A DNA stretch of 55,780 nucleotides from Casp-actino8 sp964563545. Its GTDB lineage: Bacteria > Actinomycetota > Acidimicrobiia > Acidimicrobiales > Ilumatobacteraceae. The notes below the pieces were generated by a model that saw only the letters and a program-made list of their open reading frames with translations, was not told the origin of the DNA and searched no databases. A program made the translations under genes and the position numbers. Positions 8,051 to 16,916 of this stretch are shown here, one piece after another (position 1 is the first letter of the stretch; the number at the start of each line of letters is the position of its first letter). The stretch lies in NCBI GenBank assembly GCA_964563545.1, contig CAZLXB010000013.1:1-55780 (forward strand), in the 5' to 3' direction.

Positions 8051-9268
8051 ATGCCCGGTCCGCTCGAAGGTGTCAAAGTCGTCGAACTCGGCGTGTGGGT
8101 GGCCGGACCGGCGGCGGCGGGCGTGCTCGGCGACTGGGGTGCCGATGTCGTCAAGATCGAACCCCTCACGGGTGATCCGGCGCGCTCGTTCCAGCGAATG
8201 CTCGGTGGGGACCTACCGAACAATCCCGTGTTCGAACTCGACAACCGGAGCAAGAAGGGCATCGCGCTCGACATCAGTCAGCCCGATGGACTCGCAGTGG
8301 CGCTCGACCTCCTACGAGATGCCGATGTCTTCGTGACCAATGTCCGAGTCGATTCACTCGAAAGAGTCGGCCTCGGCTACGACGCGGTGAAGGCGGTCAA
8401 TCCACGGATCGTGTACGGCCAGATCACCGGGTACGGACTGGCGGGCCCCGACGCCAATCGCGCCGGTTACGACATCGCAGCGTTCTGGGCCCGCGCCGGC
8501 ATCGCGCATCTGCTCACTCCGGAAGGCGGTGATCTTCCTTTCCAGCGTGGCGGAATGGGTGATCACTCCACCGGCGTCACCTTCGCCGGCGCGATCTGCG
8601 CTGCGCTCTTTCGACGCGAACGCACGGGTGAAGGGCAGATGGTCTCGTCGTCCTTGCTGCGTCAGGGCGTGTACACGGTGGGCTTCGATCTCAACATGGC
8701 CCTCGGTTGGGGCCAGTACCCGGCCATCGGTCGTCGAACCGAGATGCTGAGCCCGACGGTGAACAACTACACCGCCGGCGACGGCCGACGATTCTGGATC
8801 GTCGGCCTCGAAGGTGAGCGCCACTGGCCACCGCTGACCCGCGTCGTCGGACATCCGGAGTGGGTGGACGACGAACGCTTCAACTCCCCGTTGCAACGGG
8901 CGATCAACCACAAAGAGCTCATCGCGCTGCTCGATGGAATCTTCGCGACCAAGCCGCTCGCCGAATGGGAGACGATCTTTGCCACCGAGCCCGACATGTT
9001 CTGGTCACCGGTCAACTCACCCGAGGAAATCCTGAACGATCCGCAACTCACGGCCGCCGGCGGCTTGGTGGAAGTGCCCGACGAATACGGCACGACGACG
9101 ATGATCGCATCACCGGCCGACTTCCACGGCACACCATGGGCACCGCGCTGGATCGCGCCCAAGCTCGGTGAGCACACGATCGAGATCCTGGCGTCGATCG
9201 GTCGCACTGAGGATCAGATCGCCGCCCTCGAGGCGGCCGGGGTGGTCGCGACGTTCAGCGAGGAGTGA
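8051..9268 (+). CDS. Family III CoA-transferase (CaiB/BaiF)
   Basis: This 405-aa protein moves CoA between carboxylic acids through a covalent aspartyl-CoA intermediate. It has the family N-terminus (PLEGVKVVELGVWVAGP), the ADVVKIEP segment and KKGIALDI motif. The RAGYDIAAFWARAG region around residue 140 contains the expected catalytic aspartate (GYD), and GDHSTGVTFAGAICAAL follows. Alpha-methylacyl-CoA racemases share this fold and cannot be excluded. The beta-oxidation-type genes over the next 6 kb suggest activation or handling of a carboxylic-acid substrate. It converges with the next gene and overlaps it by 14 bp. Confidence 0.87.
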   Translation: MPGPLEGVKVVELGVWVAGPAAAGVLGDWGADVVKIEPLTGDPARSFQRMLGGDLPNNPVFELDNRSKKGIALDISQPDGLAVALDLLRDADVFVTNVRVDSLERVGLGYDAVKAVNPRIVYGQITGYGLAGPDANRAGYDIAAFWARAGIAHLLTPEGGDLPFQRGGMGDHSTGVTFAGAICAALFRRERTGEGQMVSSSLLRQGVYTVGFDLNMALGWGQYPAIGRRTEMLSPTVNNYTAGDGRRFWIVGLEGERHWPPLTRVVGHPEWVDDERFNSPLQRAINHKELIALLDGIFATKPLAEWETIFATEPDMFWSPVNSPEEILNDPQLTAAGGLVEVPDEYGTTTMIASPADFHGTPWAPRWIAPKLGEHTIEILASIGRTEDQIAALEAAGVVATFSEE

Positions 9269-9770
9269 GCGGTCGCAACCGATCGATCACCTGATCGATC
9301 AATTCCACGACCTCGATCGCGCACGAGATGAAATCCTCGACCTCACCACCACCGGGGTCGACGATTTCCTCCCACGGTTCGATCTCGACTCGGCCGAGAT
9401 CGAGGTCGACCAGTCGTTGCGGCAGTGGACCGTGCGACGCGAGATCACGGGCGAGTCGTTTCAGAGTCGCGGTGCGCGTCCGGGCGGCCGGGAATTCCCG
9501 ACGCACCCACTGCACGTGCTCGGGAGCCATGGCCAGGATCAGATCGGCCGATTCGACGTGCTCGGCCACGATCTGCTTGCTGCGGTGATTCCGGGCCTCG
9601 AGGCCGACTCGGCGCAGCGCCTCGCGGGTTCGCCAACTGATCGGTTGGCCGTCGACGCTGAAGGTGCCGGCCGTGGTGATCGAGAGTGCCGGTTCACGGT
9701 CGGTCAATGCTGCGCCAGCCATGACCGAGCGCGCGGCATTACCGGTGCAGATGACGAGGATCGAGTTCAC
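9255..9770 (-). CDS. Low-molecular-weight protein-tyrosine-phosphatase-like protein
   Basis: The 171-aa sequence opens with the P-loop ICTGNAARS, giving CX5R with C8 and R14 and the following serine, as in LMW-PTPs and related arsenate reductases. The general-acid D138-P139 lies near the C-terminus as usual. It could dephosphorylate protein tyrosine; arsenate reductase activity is less likely because the resolving cysteines of ArsC are not evident. The GTG start overlaps the stop of the upstream SnoaL-like gene (GTGA). A longer in-frame opening upstream runs through that gene in another frame and is rejected. Confidence 0.82.
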   Translation of the reverse strand: MNSILVICTGNAARSVMAGAALTDREPALSITTAGTFSVDGQPISWRTREALRRVGLEARNHRSKQIVAEHVESADLILAMAPEHVQWVRREFPAARTRTATLKRLARDLASHGPLPQRLVDLDLGRVEIEPWEEIVDPGGGEVEDFISCAIEVVELIDQVIDRLRPLTPR

Positions 9771-10156
9771 GGAGTGGCGCGGAGCGGTGCCATCTGAGCG
9801 GGGTCGATGTATTCCTCGAGGTGGGTGATGAGCCCGGTTGCATCGAGGTGAACGATCATGCACGTGTGCGCGCACAGTTCGCCTCCCGGCGCCGTACCGC
9901 GTATGGCGGCCTGCCACATCCAGCCGTCGCTCGTCACCGAGAACGAACGAGTCTCCCAGCGGAGTCCCTCGATCTTGGCGTGCATCCATTGGAGCGTCTT
10001 GCCTGTGCTCGCGTACTCGATCGTCTGATCGTCGAAGTTGTGCCACACGGTGGCTCCCGGGACGCACATCGCCATGGTGACGTCGGCGCGACCGGCATTG
10101 GTCGCTTCCGCGAAACGTCGGTGGTGTTCGACCTTCTGGGCATCGTCGAGGCTCAT
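9767..10156 (-). CDS. SnoaL/NTF2-like protein
   Basis: This 129-aa protein has the look of a SnoaL-like cone-shaped alpha+beta barrel. It starts with an N-terminal helix with HHRRFAEATNAGRAD, then a segment ending in ATVWHNFDDQ, then strands with TSDGWMWQAAIRGT, and a C-terminal HLEEYIDPAQ typical of these folds. Such proteins are small cyclases, isomerases or binding proteins; I cannot assign a substrate. It lies between an SDR (4-bp overlap) and the phosphatase in one minus-strand operon, so a role in modifying a ketone or enol substrate with the SDR is plausible. Confidence 0.78.
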   Translation of the reverse strand: MSLDDAQKVEHHRRFAEATNAGRADVTMAMCVPGATVWHNFDDQTIEYASTGKTLQWMHAKIEGLRWETRSFSVTSDGWMWQAAIRGTAPGGELCAHTCMIVHLDATGLITHLEEYIDPAQMAPLRATP

Positions 10157-10932
10157 GTGGGCACTCCTCCGTCGACCGTGAAGACGGCCCCGGTCGTGTA
10201 GGCGCCGGCGTCGCCGGCGAGGAACAACGCGGCGCCGACGATCTCGTGCGGTTCGCCGACTCGACGCAATGCGACTCGTTTCATCGCCTGATCGACCATG
10301 TCCCAGTTCCAGGCTTTGCTGATGTCGGTACGGAACGAGCCGGGCATGATGCAGTTCACGCGCACGTGCGGACCGAAGGTCTGGGCGAATCCGATCGTCA
10401 TGGCGTTGAGCCCGGCCTTGGCCGCGGTGTACGGGATCACGTCGGGCGTCGGATGGATGGCGGCGATACTCGAAATGTTGATGATCGATGAACGCCGTCC
10501 GTCGGTCTTGCCGCGTTCGAACATCTTGGTGCCGAGGAGGGCCGAGAGTCGGAACGGCCCCTTCAGGTTCAGCCCGATCACCGAGTCCCAGAGTTGTTCG
10601 TTGACATTCGCGATGTGGTCGTAGAGCGGTGACTTGCCGGCATTGTTCACGAGGATGTCGACCCCACCGAGTTGCTCCCAGGCGGCGGCGGCGAGATCGT
10701 CGAGTTCGTTCCAGCGACCCACGTGACACGCATACGGGATCACCCGACGGCCGGTGGCGGCGGTGATTTCAGCGGCCGTTTCGGTGCACGATTCGATCGA
10801 GCGACTGGCGATCATGAGATCGGCACCGGCTTGTGCGAAGGCGAGGGCCATCTCCTTACCGAGGCCCCGACTACCTCCCGTGATGAGTGCGGTCCGCCCG
10901 GTGAGATCGAACAGGGCCGGAATGTTCGCCAT
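10153..10932 (-). CDS. Short-chain dehydrogenase/reductase (SDR)
   Basis: A classical SDR of 259 aa. It has cofactor motif TGGSRGLG at residues 18-25, NNAG at about 96-99, serines S154/S155, and the catalytic YTAAK (Y168, K172). The sequence ends in VDGG. The Ser-Arg after the glycine motif suggests preference for NADP(H). Substrate is unknown. It is first in a three-gene operon with the SnoaL-like and phosphatase genes and is divergent from an acyl-CoA dehydrogenase at 10997. Confidence 0.88.
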   Translation of the reverse strand: MANIPALFDLTGRTALITGGSRGLGKEMALAFAQAGADLMIASRSIESCTETAAEITAATGRRVIPYACHVGRWNELDDLAAAAWEQLGGVDILVNNAGKSPLYDHIANVNEQLWDSVIGLNLKGPFRLSALLGTKMFERGKTDGRRSSIINISSIAAIHPTPDVIPYTAAKAGLNAMTIGFAQTFGPHVRVNCIMPGSFRTDISKAWNWDMVDQAMKRVALRRVGEPHEIVGAALFLAGDAGAYTTGAVFTVDGGVPT

Positions 10933-10938
10933 GACCCG

Positions 10939-10944
10939 ACCTTA
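10939..10944 (-). promoter_or_regulatory. -10 element (TAAGGT), leaderless promoter
   Basis: Read on the minus strand, TAAGGT ends 6 nt before the ATG at 10932. It fits the window-wide leaderless pattern. Confidence 0.5.
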
Positions 10945-10996
10945 TGCCTCGGAGGTCGATTACGCCGAAGTGCGGTGCGGCGGCGAGAATCTCGGA

Positions 10997-12166
10997 ATGG
11001 ATTTCGACGAGTCGTCCGAGTCGGCTGCCTTTCGCACCGAAGTTCGGGCTTGGCTCGAGACGCATCTTCGGGGTGAGTATCGGTCACTCGGGACCTCGGC
11101 CGAGATGGGAGCCCACGATTGGCCGGTGCGGGTGCGCTGGGAAAAGGAACTCGGCCGGGCCGGTTGGCTCGGACTCACCTGGCCGCGCGAGTTCGGCGGC
11201 CGAGCGGCCACGGTTTCCGAGGAACTCGTCTTCGCTCAGGAGTACGCGCTCGCCGACGGACCTCAACGGGCTGGTTTCTTCGGTGAGGGGTTGCTCGGAC
11301 CGACGCTCATCACATTCGGGTCGTCCGAACAGCAGCAGCGCTTCCTCCCGCCGATCCTGCGTGGTGACGAGTACTGGTGTCAGGGGTTCAGCGAACCGGG
11401 AGCCGGCAGTGATCTCGCCGGAGTCCGCACCACCGCGGTTCTCGACGGCGACAGTTGGCGCATCGACGGCCAGAAAGTGTGGACGAGTCAGGCGCAGTTC
11501 GCCCAGTGGATCTTCGTTCTCTGTCGCACCGAGCGCGAGGAAGTCGCTCACAAGGCACTGTCGTACATTCTCGTGCCGATCGATCAACCCGGCGTCGAAG
11601 TCCGACCGCTGCGCGATCTTTCCGGTAACGACCACTTCTGCGAGGTCTTCTTCGATGGAGCGGTGACCGCCGCCGATCTCGTCGTGGGAGGTCGTGGCAA
11701 CGGGTGGAAGACAGCGATGGGAACACTGGGCTTCGAACGCGGGACGGCCTTCATGGCGCAACAACTCCGATTCGCCAAGGAATTCGCCCGGGTTCGCGAA
11801 CTCGCGCGACGCAAGGAACTCGATCGTGAACCCGAGATCCGTCAGCGGTTGTCGCGGGCGTACGCCGAACTCGAGATCATGCGCTGGTCGGGGTTGCGCA
11901 ACGTGACCCGCTTCATCCAAGGTGGCCAGCCCGGGCCCGAGGGATCGGTGGGCAAGTTGTTCTGGTCGAAGTGGCATCAGCGACTCGGTGAACTCGAGGC
12001 CGATCTGCTCGGTGCCGACTCACTGCTTCTCCTGCCGGAGGATTCCGACGATCACGACTTCCAGCACACGTTCCTCTTCAGCCGGGCGCACACGATCTAC
12101 GCCGGTTCGTCGGAGATCCAGCGCAACATCATCGGAGAACGCGCGCTCGGATTGCCGCGCGGCTGA
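10997..12166 (+). CDS. Acyl-CoA dehydrogenase
   Basis: A 389-aa FAD-dependent acyl-CoA dehydrogenase. It has the FSEPGAGSDLAG motif, the DGQKVWTSQAQ segment that covers the flavin, and the C-terminal YAGSSEIQRNIIGER signature. The sequence begins with an acidic helix (MDFDESSESAAFRTEVRAWL), the normal N-terminus for this group, which is why I start at ATG 10997 and not at in-frame ATGs further upstream inside the intergenic region. It probably introduces the 2,3-double bond into an acyl-CoA. It ends back to back with the enoyl-CoA hydratase gene, their stops forming TGATCA. Confidence 0.9.
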   Translation: MDFDESSESAAFRTEVRAWLETHLRGEYRSLGTSAEMGAHDWPVRVRWEKELGRAGWLGLTWPREFGGRAATVSEELVFAQEYALADGPQRAGFFGEGLLGPTLITFGSSEQQQRFLPPILRGDEYWCQGFSEPGAGSDLAGVRTTAVLDGDSWRIDGQKVWTSQAQFAQWIFVLCRTEREEVAHKALSYILVPIDQPGVEVRPLRDLSGNDHFCEVFFDGAVTAADLVVGGRGNGWKTAMGTLGFERGTAFMAQQLRFAKEFARVRELARRKELDREPEIRQRLSRAYAELEIMRWSGLRNVTRFIQGGQPGPEGSVGKLFWSKWHQRLGELEADLLGADSLLLLPEDSDDHDFQHTFLFSRAHTIYAGSSEIQRNIIGERALGLPRG

Positions 12167-12967
12167 TCAGTCGCCGGCCGGACCGGTGAAATTCGGCGGA
12201 CGCTTTTCGCGGTGAGAGGCTACTCCCTCGGCGGCATCGGGACCCCCGAATCCGAAGAACTCGTAGGCGAGTGATGCATCGAAAGCGGGCATCATCGACC
12301 GGTACCAATGGTTGAGAGTGTGCTTGGTGAACCGCAAAGCTGCTTGCGCGCCACCGGCGAGTTCGGCCGCGACTTCGAGCGCGGTTTCCTGCACCGCGTC
12401 GTCCTCGACGCACAGAGACACCAGTCCGATCCGCTCGGCCTCCTCGCCCGTGAGGGTGCGACACGTGAGCAAGTAGTACTTGGCCTTGGCCATTCCGGCC
12501 AGCAGGGGCCAGCACACGGCGGCGTGATCGCCGGCCGCCACACCGAGGCGGGTGTGTCCGTCGATGATCCGGGCCGTTCGACCGACCACCGAGACATCGG
12601 CCAGAACCGCAGCCACCAGTCCGGCTCCGACCGCGGGTCCATGGATCGCCGACACGATCGGCTTCGAGCACTCGATCACGTTGCGCACGAGATCACGCGC
12701 TTCTTTCATCACGCGCGAGCGGAACGCGTAGTCGCCGATGATCCCATCGATGAGGTCGAAACTGCCGCCGGCCGAGAACGCTTTGCCGGCCCCGGTGAGG
12801 AGCGCGACCTTGGTTTCCGGGTCACGGTCGACCTCGACCCACACGTCGGCGAGTTCACGGTGAGCCTCCGGACCGACCGCGTTCAGATTGGGGCCGTCGA
12901 GGGTGATCCGAAGCACGCCTTCGACCGGTCGGTCGAACGTGAGGTGAGGAAACGACTCGTAGCCCAC
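12167..12967 (-). CDS. Enoyl-CoA hydratase/isomerase family protein
   Basis: This crotonase-fold protein has the oxyanion-hole segment GAGKAFSAGGSFD, followed by KPIVSAIHGPAVGAGL. Crotonases use these to bind the thioester carbonyl and hydrate enoyl-CoA or carry out related chemistry. The general-base glutamates of classical enoyl-CoA hydratase are not obvious, so a different crotonase reaction is possible. I chose GTG 12967, 4 bp after the thiolase stop, giving 266 aa that begin just before the conserved PHLTF strand. An ATG at 13012 is also in frame but would overlap the thiolase by 41 bp. It forms an operon with the thiolase. Confidence 0.83.
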   Translation of the reverse strand: MGYESFPHLTFDRPVEGVLRITLDGPNLNAVGPEAHRELADVWVEVDRDPETKVALLTGAGKAFSAGGSFDLIDGIIGDYAFRSRVMKEARDLVRNVIECSKPIVSAIHGPAVGAGLVAAVLADVSVVGRTARIIDGHTRLGVAAGDHAAVCWPLLAGMAKAKYYLLTCRTLTGEEAERIGLVSLCVEDDAVQETALEVAAELAGGAQAALRFTKHTLNHWYRSMMPAFDASLAYEFFGFGGPDAAEGVASHREKRPPNFTGPAGD

Positions 12968-12971
12968 GAAC

Positions 12972-14201
12972 TCAGATGCGTTCGATGATGGTGGCCGTAC
13001 CCATTCCGCCACCGGTGCACATCGTGATCAGTGCGGTCGACTTGTCCTGACGTTCGAGTTCGTCGAGTGCGGTCTGGATGAGGATCGGACCGCTGCCACC
13101 GATGGGATGGCCGAGGGCGATGGCGCCACCGTTCACGTTGACGTTCTCCGGGGTGATGCCGAGTTCGCGCATGGCCTTCAGCGGGATCGCTGCGAAGGCT
13201 TCGTTGATCTCCCAGAGGTCGATGTTCTTGGTCGTCATGCCGGCGCGTTCGAGGCACTTCTTCGATGCTGGCGCGGGTGCCGTGAGCATGATGACCGGTT
13301 CGGCGCCGGCCACGGCTGACATCACGATGCGCGCCCGAGGCTTGAGTCCGTGGGCCTTTGCGTACTCAGGACTCGTCACCATGATGACCCCTGCTCCATC
13401 GACGACGCCGGAGGAATTTCCGGCGTGGTGCACGTGGTTCACGCCGTCGATCTGGGGGTACACCTGCTTGCACATGTCATCGAAGGACTTCTCGAATCCT
13501 TCGAGCACCCGACCACCGAGTCGCTCGAAGGACGGCGCGAGACCGGCCAACGACTCCATGGTGGTACCCGGTCGGAGATGTTCGTCCTTGGCGAGGGCCA
13601 CCGAACCATCGGGATTCAGGATCGTGACGAGACTGCGATCGAAGCGACCCTCCTCCTGCGCGCGAGCGGCACGACGCTGGCTCTCGAAAGCGAGGGCGTC
13701 GACGTCTTCGCGAGTGAAACCTTCGATGGTGGCGATCAGATCGGCCGAGACTCCCTGCGGCACGAGGGGATACATCGCGCGAAGTGCTGCGTTGCCAACG
13801 GTGAAGTCGGGCGGTCCACTCGGTGCGGGCCAACGAGACATCGACTCGACGCCGCCGGCGACGACGACGTCCTGATGGCCCGACTGAACCGCCATCGCGG
13901 CCCACGACACGGCTTGCTGGCCCGAACCGCAGAAGCGATTGATGGTGACACCGGGGGCCTCGACCGGCCAGCCGGCGGCGAGAACTCCCATACGTCCGAT
14001 GCATGCACCGTGATCGCCGGCGTCGTTGCCGTTCCCGATGATGACGTCGTCGACATCGGCCGGATCGAATCCGACTCGGGCCTGCAGACCTTTCAGAACC
14101 TGGGCGAGAAGCTCCTGGGGATGAATGTGATGCAGGGAACCGGTGTCCTTGCCCTTGCCGCGCGGACTGCGCACTCCATCGATGATCCAAGCCTCGCTCA
14201 T
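12972..14201 (-). CDS. Acetyl-CoA acyltransferase (thiolase)
   Basis: A 409-aa thiolase, either degradative (3-ketoacyl-CoA cleavage) or biosynthetic. The acyl-accepting cysteine is C91 in NRFCGSGQQA. The GHPIG histidine motif and the C-terminal cysteine C395 in MCTGGGMG complete the active site. NEAFAAIPLKAM is also typical. A purine-rich GAAGGGAAGA lies just upstream of the ATG as ribosome-binding site. With the downstream hydratase and the nearby acyl-CoA dehydrogenase, CoA-transferase and SDR, it gives most steps of a beta-oxidation-like pathway. Confidence 0.92.
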   Translation of the reverse strand: MSEAWIIDGVRSPRGKGKDTGSLHHIHPQELLAQVLKGLQARVGFDPADVDDVIIGNGNDAGDHGACIGRMGVLAAGWPVEAPGVTINRFCGSGQQAVSWAAMAVQSGHQDVVVAGGVESMSRWPAPSGPPDFTVGNAALRAMYPLVPQGVSADLIATIEGFTREDVDALAFESQRRAARAQEEGRFDRSLVTILNPDGSVALAKDEHLRPGTTMESLAGLAPSFERLGGRVLEGFEKSFDDMCKQVYPQIDGVNHVHHAGNSSGVVDGAGVIMVTSPEYAKAHGLKPRARIVMSAVAGAEPVIMLTAPAPASKKCLERAGMTTKNIDLWEINEAFAAIPLKAMRELGITPENVNVNGGAIALGHPIGGSGPILIQTALDELERQDKSTALITMCTGGGMGTATIIERI

Positions 14202-14300
14202 GGTCTTCCCTTCATGTGTCCCGCGCGGGATTCTCTTCGACGGTCTAACGACCATCTCCGACGACCGTAGCCGAGGGTCCGCCGGGTCGCCGAAGTCGTG

Positions 14301-16880
14301 TCAGGCGCGCAGGGCTGCGGTGAGCGGCTGCGATTCGCGGGCGCGCAAAGCGACGTTCACCCGCTGTCGTTCGAGGACTTGGTCGAGGGTCTTGGCCGAC
14401 TGGGGGATCGGGTGCTCGGCGAAGAAGGCCTGTGCATCGGCTTCGAACTCGGGGGTGTTGAGCAACCGGACGGGATCGACCATGCGGATGATCGTGTTGC
14501 CCGGGAAGGCCGCGTTGGCTGCGTCCCAGTGGCGACGGATGAACTCCCACACCCGTGCACCGTGTTCGCGGTGGGCGAGGCAACGGGCGAGCAGGAAGGG
14601 GGCGTTCTGGGTCTTGACCTCACCGCTCATCGCGAATTCACACGTCCGGTCGATGAGCTCGGCACTCGGGAACTCGGCCAGTGCGTAGAGGTAGCGCAAC
14701 TGCTCCTGCGGGTTCGTCGACGACGAGAAGCGATTCCGCATGTCGTCGTAGACACGGGCGTCGCCGAATGCGGCCACGACCGTGGTGGCGGCCGCCACGA
14801 GCTCGGGGTGCACGACTTCGCGACCACTCTGGGCGCGGTCGAGCAAGTCACGGCACCGATCGACCGTGGGGGAGTGATGTCCGAGTGTCGCGAGCGTGGT
14901 GACGAGGAGGCCACGCAACGTGCCGCGTAGATCGTCTTCGCGCGGGTCGGGGGTCCACGAAATTCTCTCGAGCGCCGGTGCGACGAGTGCGATGACGCGA
15001 TGGCGGAAGGTGTCGAGTGCCGCCCCGTCGACGAGCCTCGATGCGGCGCGCAGACTCGCAGCAATCACTTGCCAGACGGCGAGATCGGATTCGTCGGCGA
15101 AAGATTCGAGGAAGAGCAGGAAATCGGCGGCCGACAATCGTCCGGCGACCACGGCACTCCACGAGTCGTCGACGAGCGTGTACCGCTCGACGGTCGAGAG
15201 CCCGGCGAGGGCGCGACGGTCGATGCGGCCGAGGAGATCACTCGCATAGGCGACGCGATAGAAGCCGTGACCACCGGCGTTCACGATGATGGTCGCCGAG
15301 GGGTCGTCGAGTCGGACGACGACGTCCTCGGCGCCGACGATGAACTTCTGCTCGGACTTTCCGATGCGAACGTGCACGGGAACGAGCCAGGTCTGATCGG
15401 TCGTCGGGCCGCCGGTGGCAAACGTGAAACGCTGCTGCGAGAACACGAGCGAGGACCGGTCGGCACCGAGGGCCACGGAGACGAGCGGATAGCCCGGCTG
15501 CCAGATCCATGAATCCATGAGGGCGCGCACTGGCTCACCACCGTCGGCGGCCACTGCGGTCTCGATCGAGTCCCAGAGGTCGGAGGTCTCGGTGTTCCGG
15601 TAGGAGTGGGTGCGGAGATAATGACGGACTCCCGAACGGAACCGCTCCTCGCCGAGGAACTGCTCGAGCATGCGAAGCAACGAGCCGCCCTTCTGATAGG
15701 TGAGAACGTCGAACATCCCGTCGCAGTCAGCTGGAGATCGCACTTCGAACTCCACCGATCGCGTGCTCTCGAGCGAGTCGACCTCGAAGGCGGCCGATCG
15801 ATCGAGTGAGAACGCCGTCCACATCTTCCAGTCGGGTCGGTAGGCGGCAGTGGCGGCGACTTCCATGAACGTTGCGAAGGCTTCGTTGAGCCAGATGCCG
15901 TTCCACCACTTCATGGTCACGAGATCGCCGAACCACATGTGGGCGAGTTCATGGCTCACGACGGCGGCCACGAGTTCGCGTTCGTTCTGAGTGCTGGTGG
16001 TCGGGTCGACGAGGAGCAGGCTCTCGCGATACGTGATGCAGCCGACGTTCTCCATGGCTCCCGCTGCGAAGTCGGGCAGGGCGACCATGTCGATCTTGGC
16101 GTCGGGATAGGGAATCCCGTAGTACGTCGTGAACCAACGCAGGCTGGCCGCACCGACATCGAGACCGAAGTCGGTGAGGTGCTCCTTGCCCGGCACGTGA
16201 ACGAGACGAAGCGGAACGCCGTCGACGTCGATCGCTGCCGTCGCCACGAGTGGGCCCACCACGAACGCCACGAGGTAGGTGCTCATCGGCATGGTGTCGG
16301 CGAAACGCACCGAGATCTTGCCGGGAGTGTCGGAAACCGAGCGGGCGATCTCGGGTCCGTTGCTGATGGCGAGCAGATCCTCGTCGACGACGAGGGTCGT
16401 GGCGAACACGGCCTTGAAGTCGGGTTCGTCGAAGCACGGAAATGCCCGTCGACAGTCGGTCGCCTGCATCTGTGAACACGCGATGACCCGCTCCATGCCG
16501 TTCTCGTCGCGATACGTACTTCGGTAGAAGCCGCGGAGTTTGTCGTTCAACACGCCGGTGAAGGTGATGTCGATCATCGTCGTGCCGATCGCGAGTTCGT
16601 CGATGAGGCCGATCACGAGTCGCTCGTGCTCGTCGGACAACGAGTGCGTGGCCGGCTGGCCGTCGACGTGCACCGACTGGATGTCGAGCTCGATGGCGTT
16701 GAGGGCGATGAGCCTCGTCGGGGCCACGACATCGGCGGTGATCACGACGCGTCCGCGGAAAGTCGCGGCGTCGAGGTCGGGTTCGAGCACGAGTTCGTAG
16801 CGACGGGGTAGGACGTGGCGGGGAAGCCGGAACGGGTCGAGTTCGGACGCGGACGAGGGTGAGACGACGGGTTGGGTCAC
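14301..16880 (-). CDS. pepN: Aminopeptidase N (M1 family zinc metallopeptidase)
   Basis: An 859-aa M1 aminopeptidase of the long bacterial/eukaryotic type. The exopeptidase motif GAMEN is at residues 274-278, the zinc site HELAH at 310-314 and the third ligand E333 in LNEAF. The CFDEP segment at about 149-153 belongs to the N-terminal saddle domain. The C-terminal 400 residues are the helical ERAP1-like domain. It removes N-terminal residues from peptides in the cytoplasm. The GTG start lies 7 nt after a -10 box. It lies upstream of the thiolase on the same strand with a 99-bp gap, and is divergent from the PfkB kinase gene. Confidence 0.93.
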   Translation of the reverse strand: MTQPVVSPSSASELDPFRLPRHVLPRRYELVLEPDLDAATFRGRVVITADVVAPTRLIALNAIELDIQSVHVDGQPATHSLSDEHERLVIGLIDELAIGTTMIDITFTGVLNDKLRGFYRSTYRDENGMERVIACSQMQATDCRRAFPCFDEPDFKAVFATTLVVDEDLLAISNGPEIARSVSDTPGKISVRFADTMPMSTYLVAFVVGPLVATAAIDVDGVPLRLVHVPGKEHLTDFGLDVGAASLRWFTTYYGIPYPDAKIDMVALPDFAAGAMENVGCITYRESLLLVDPTTSTQNERELVAAVVSHELAHMWFGDLVTMKWWNGIWLNEAFATFMEVAATAAYRPDWKMWTAFSLDRSAAFEVDSLESTRSVEFEVRSPADCDGMFDVLTYQKGGSLLRMLEQFLGEERFRSGVRHYLRTHSYRNTETSDLWDSIETAVAADGGEPVRALMDSWIWQPGYPLVSVALGADRSSLVFSQQRFTFATGGPTTDQTWLVPVHVRIGKSEQKFIVGAEDVVVRLDDPSATIIVNAGGHGFYRVAYASDLLGRIDRRALAGLSTVERYTLVDDSWSAVVAGRLSAADFLLFLESFADESDLAVWQVIAASLRAASRLVDGAALDTFRHRVIALVAPALERISWTPDPREDDLRGTLRGLLVTTLATLGHHSPTVDRCRDLLDRAQSGREVVHPELVAAATTVVAAFGDARVYDDMRNRFSSSTNPQEQLRYLYALAEFPSAELIDRTCEFAMSGEVKTQNAPFLLARCLAHREHGARVWEFIRRHWDAANAAFPGNTIIRMVDPVRLLNTPEFEADAQAFFAEHPIPQSAKTLDQVLERQRVNVALRARESQPLTAALRA

Positions 16881-16887
16881 GGAGGCG

Positions 16888-16893
16888 AGCGTA
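16888..16893 (-). promoter_or_regulatory. -10 element (TACGCT) for the aminopeptidase
   Basis: On the minus strand TACGCT ends 7 nt before GTG 16880. It shares the 36-bp divergent gap with the kinase promoter. Confidence 0.55.
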
Positions 16894-16902
16894 CCTGCGA
16901 AC

Positions 16903-16908
16903 TAGCGT
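16903..16908 (+). promoter_or_regulatory. -10 element (TAGCGT) for the PfkB kinase
   Basis: TAGCGT ends 8 nt before GTG 16917. This decides the start of the kinase gene, since the in-frame ATG at 16872 would lie upstream of the promoter and inside the divergent gene. Confidence 0.55.
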
Positions 16909-16916
16909 CGGTCTCC

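Noticed and set aside
10754..10996. N-terminal extension of the acyl-CoA dehydrogenase to upstream in-frame ATGs
   Set aside because: The extra residues lie inside the divergent SDR gene and its promoter and do not resemble the family N-terminus.
12968..13012. Longer start for the enoyl-CoA hydratase at ATG 13012
   Set aside because: It would overlap the thiolase coding end by 41 bp and add residues before the conserved first strand. GTG 12967 fits the compact spacing in this window better, but the alternative is not excluded.
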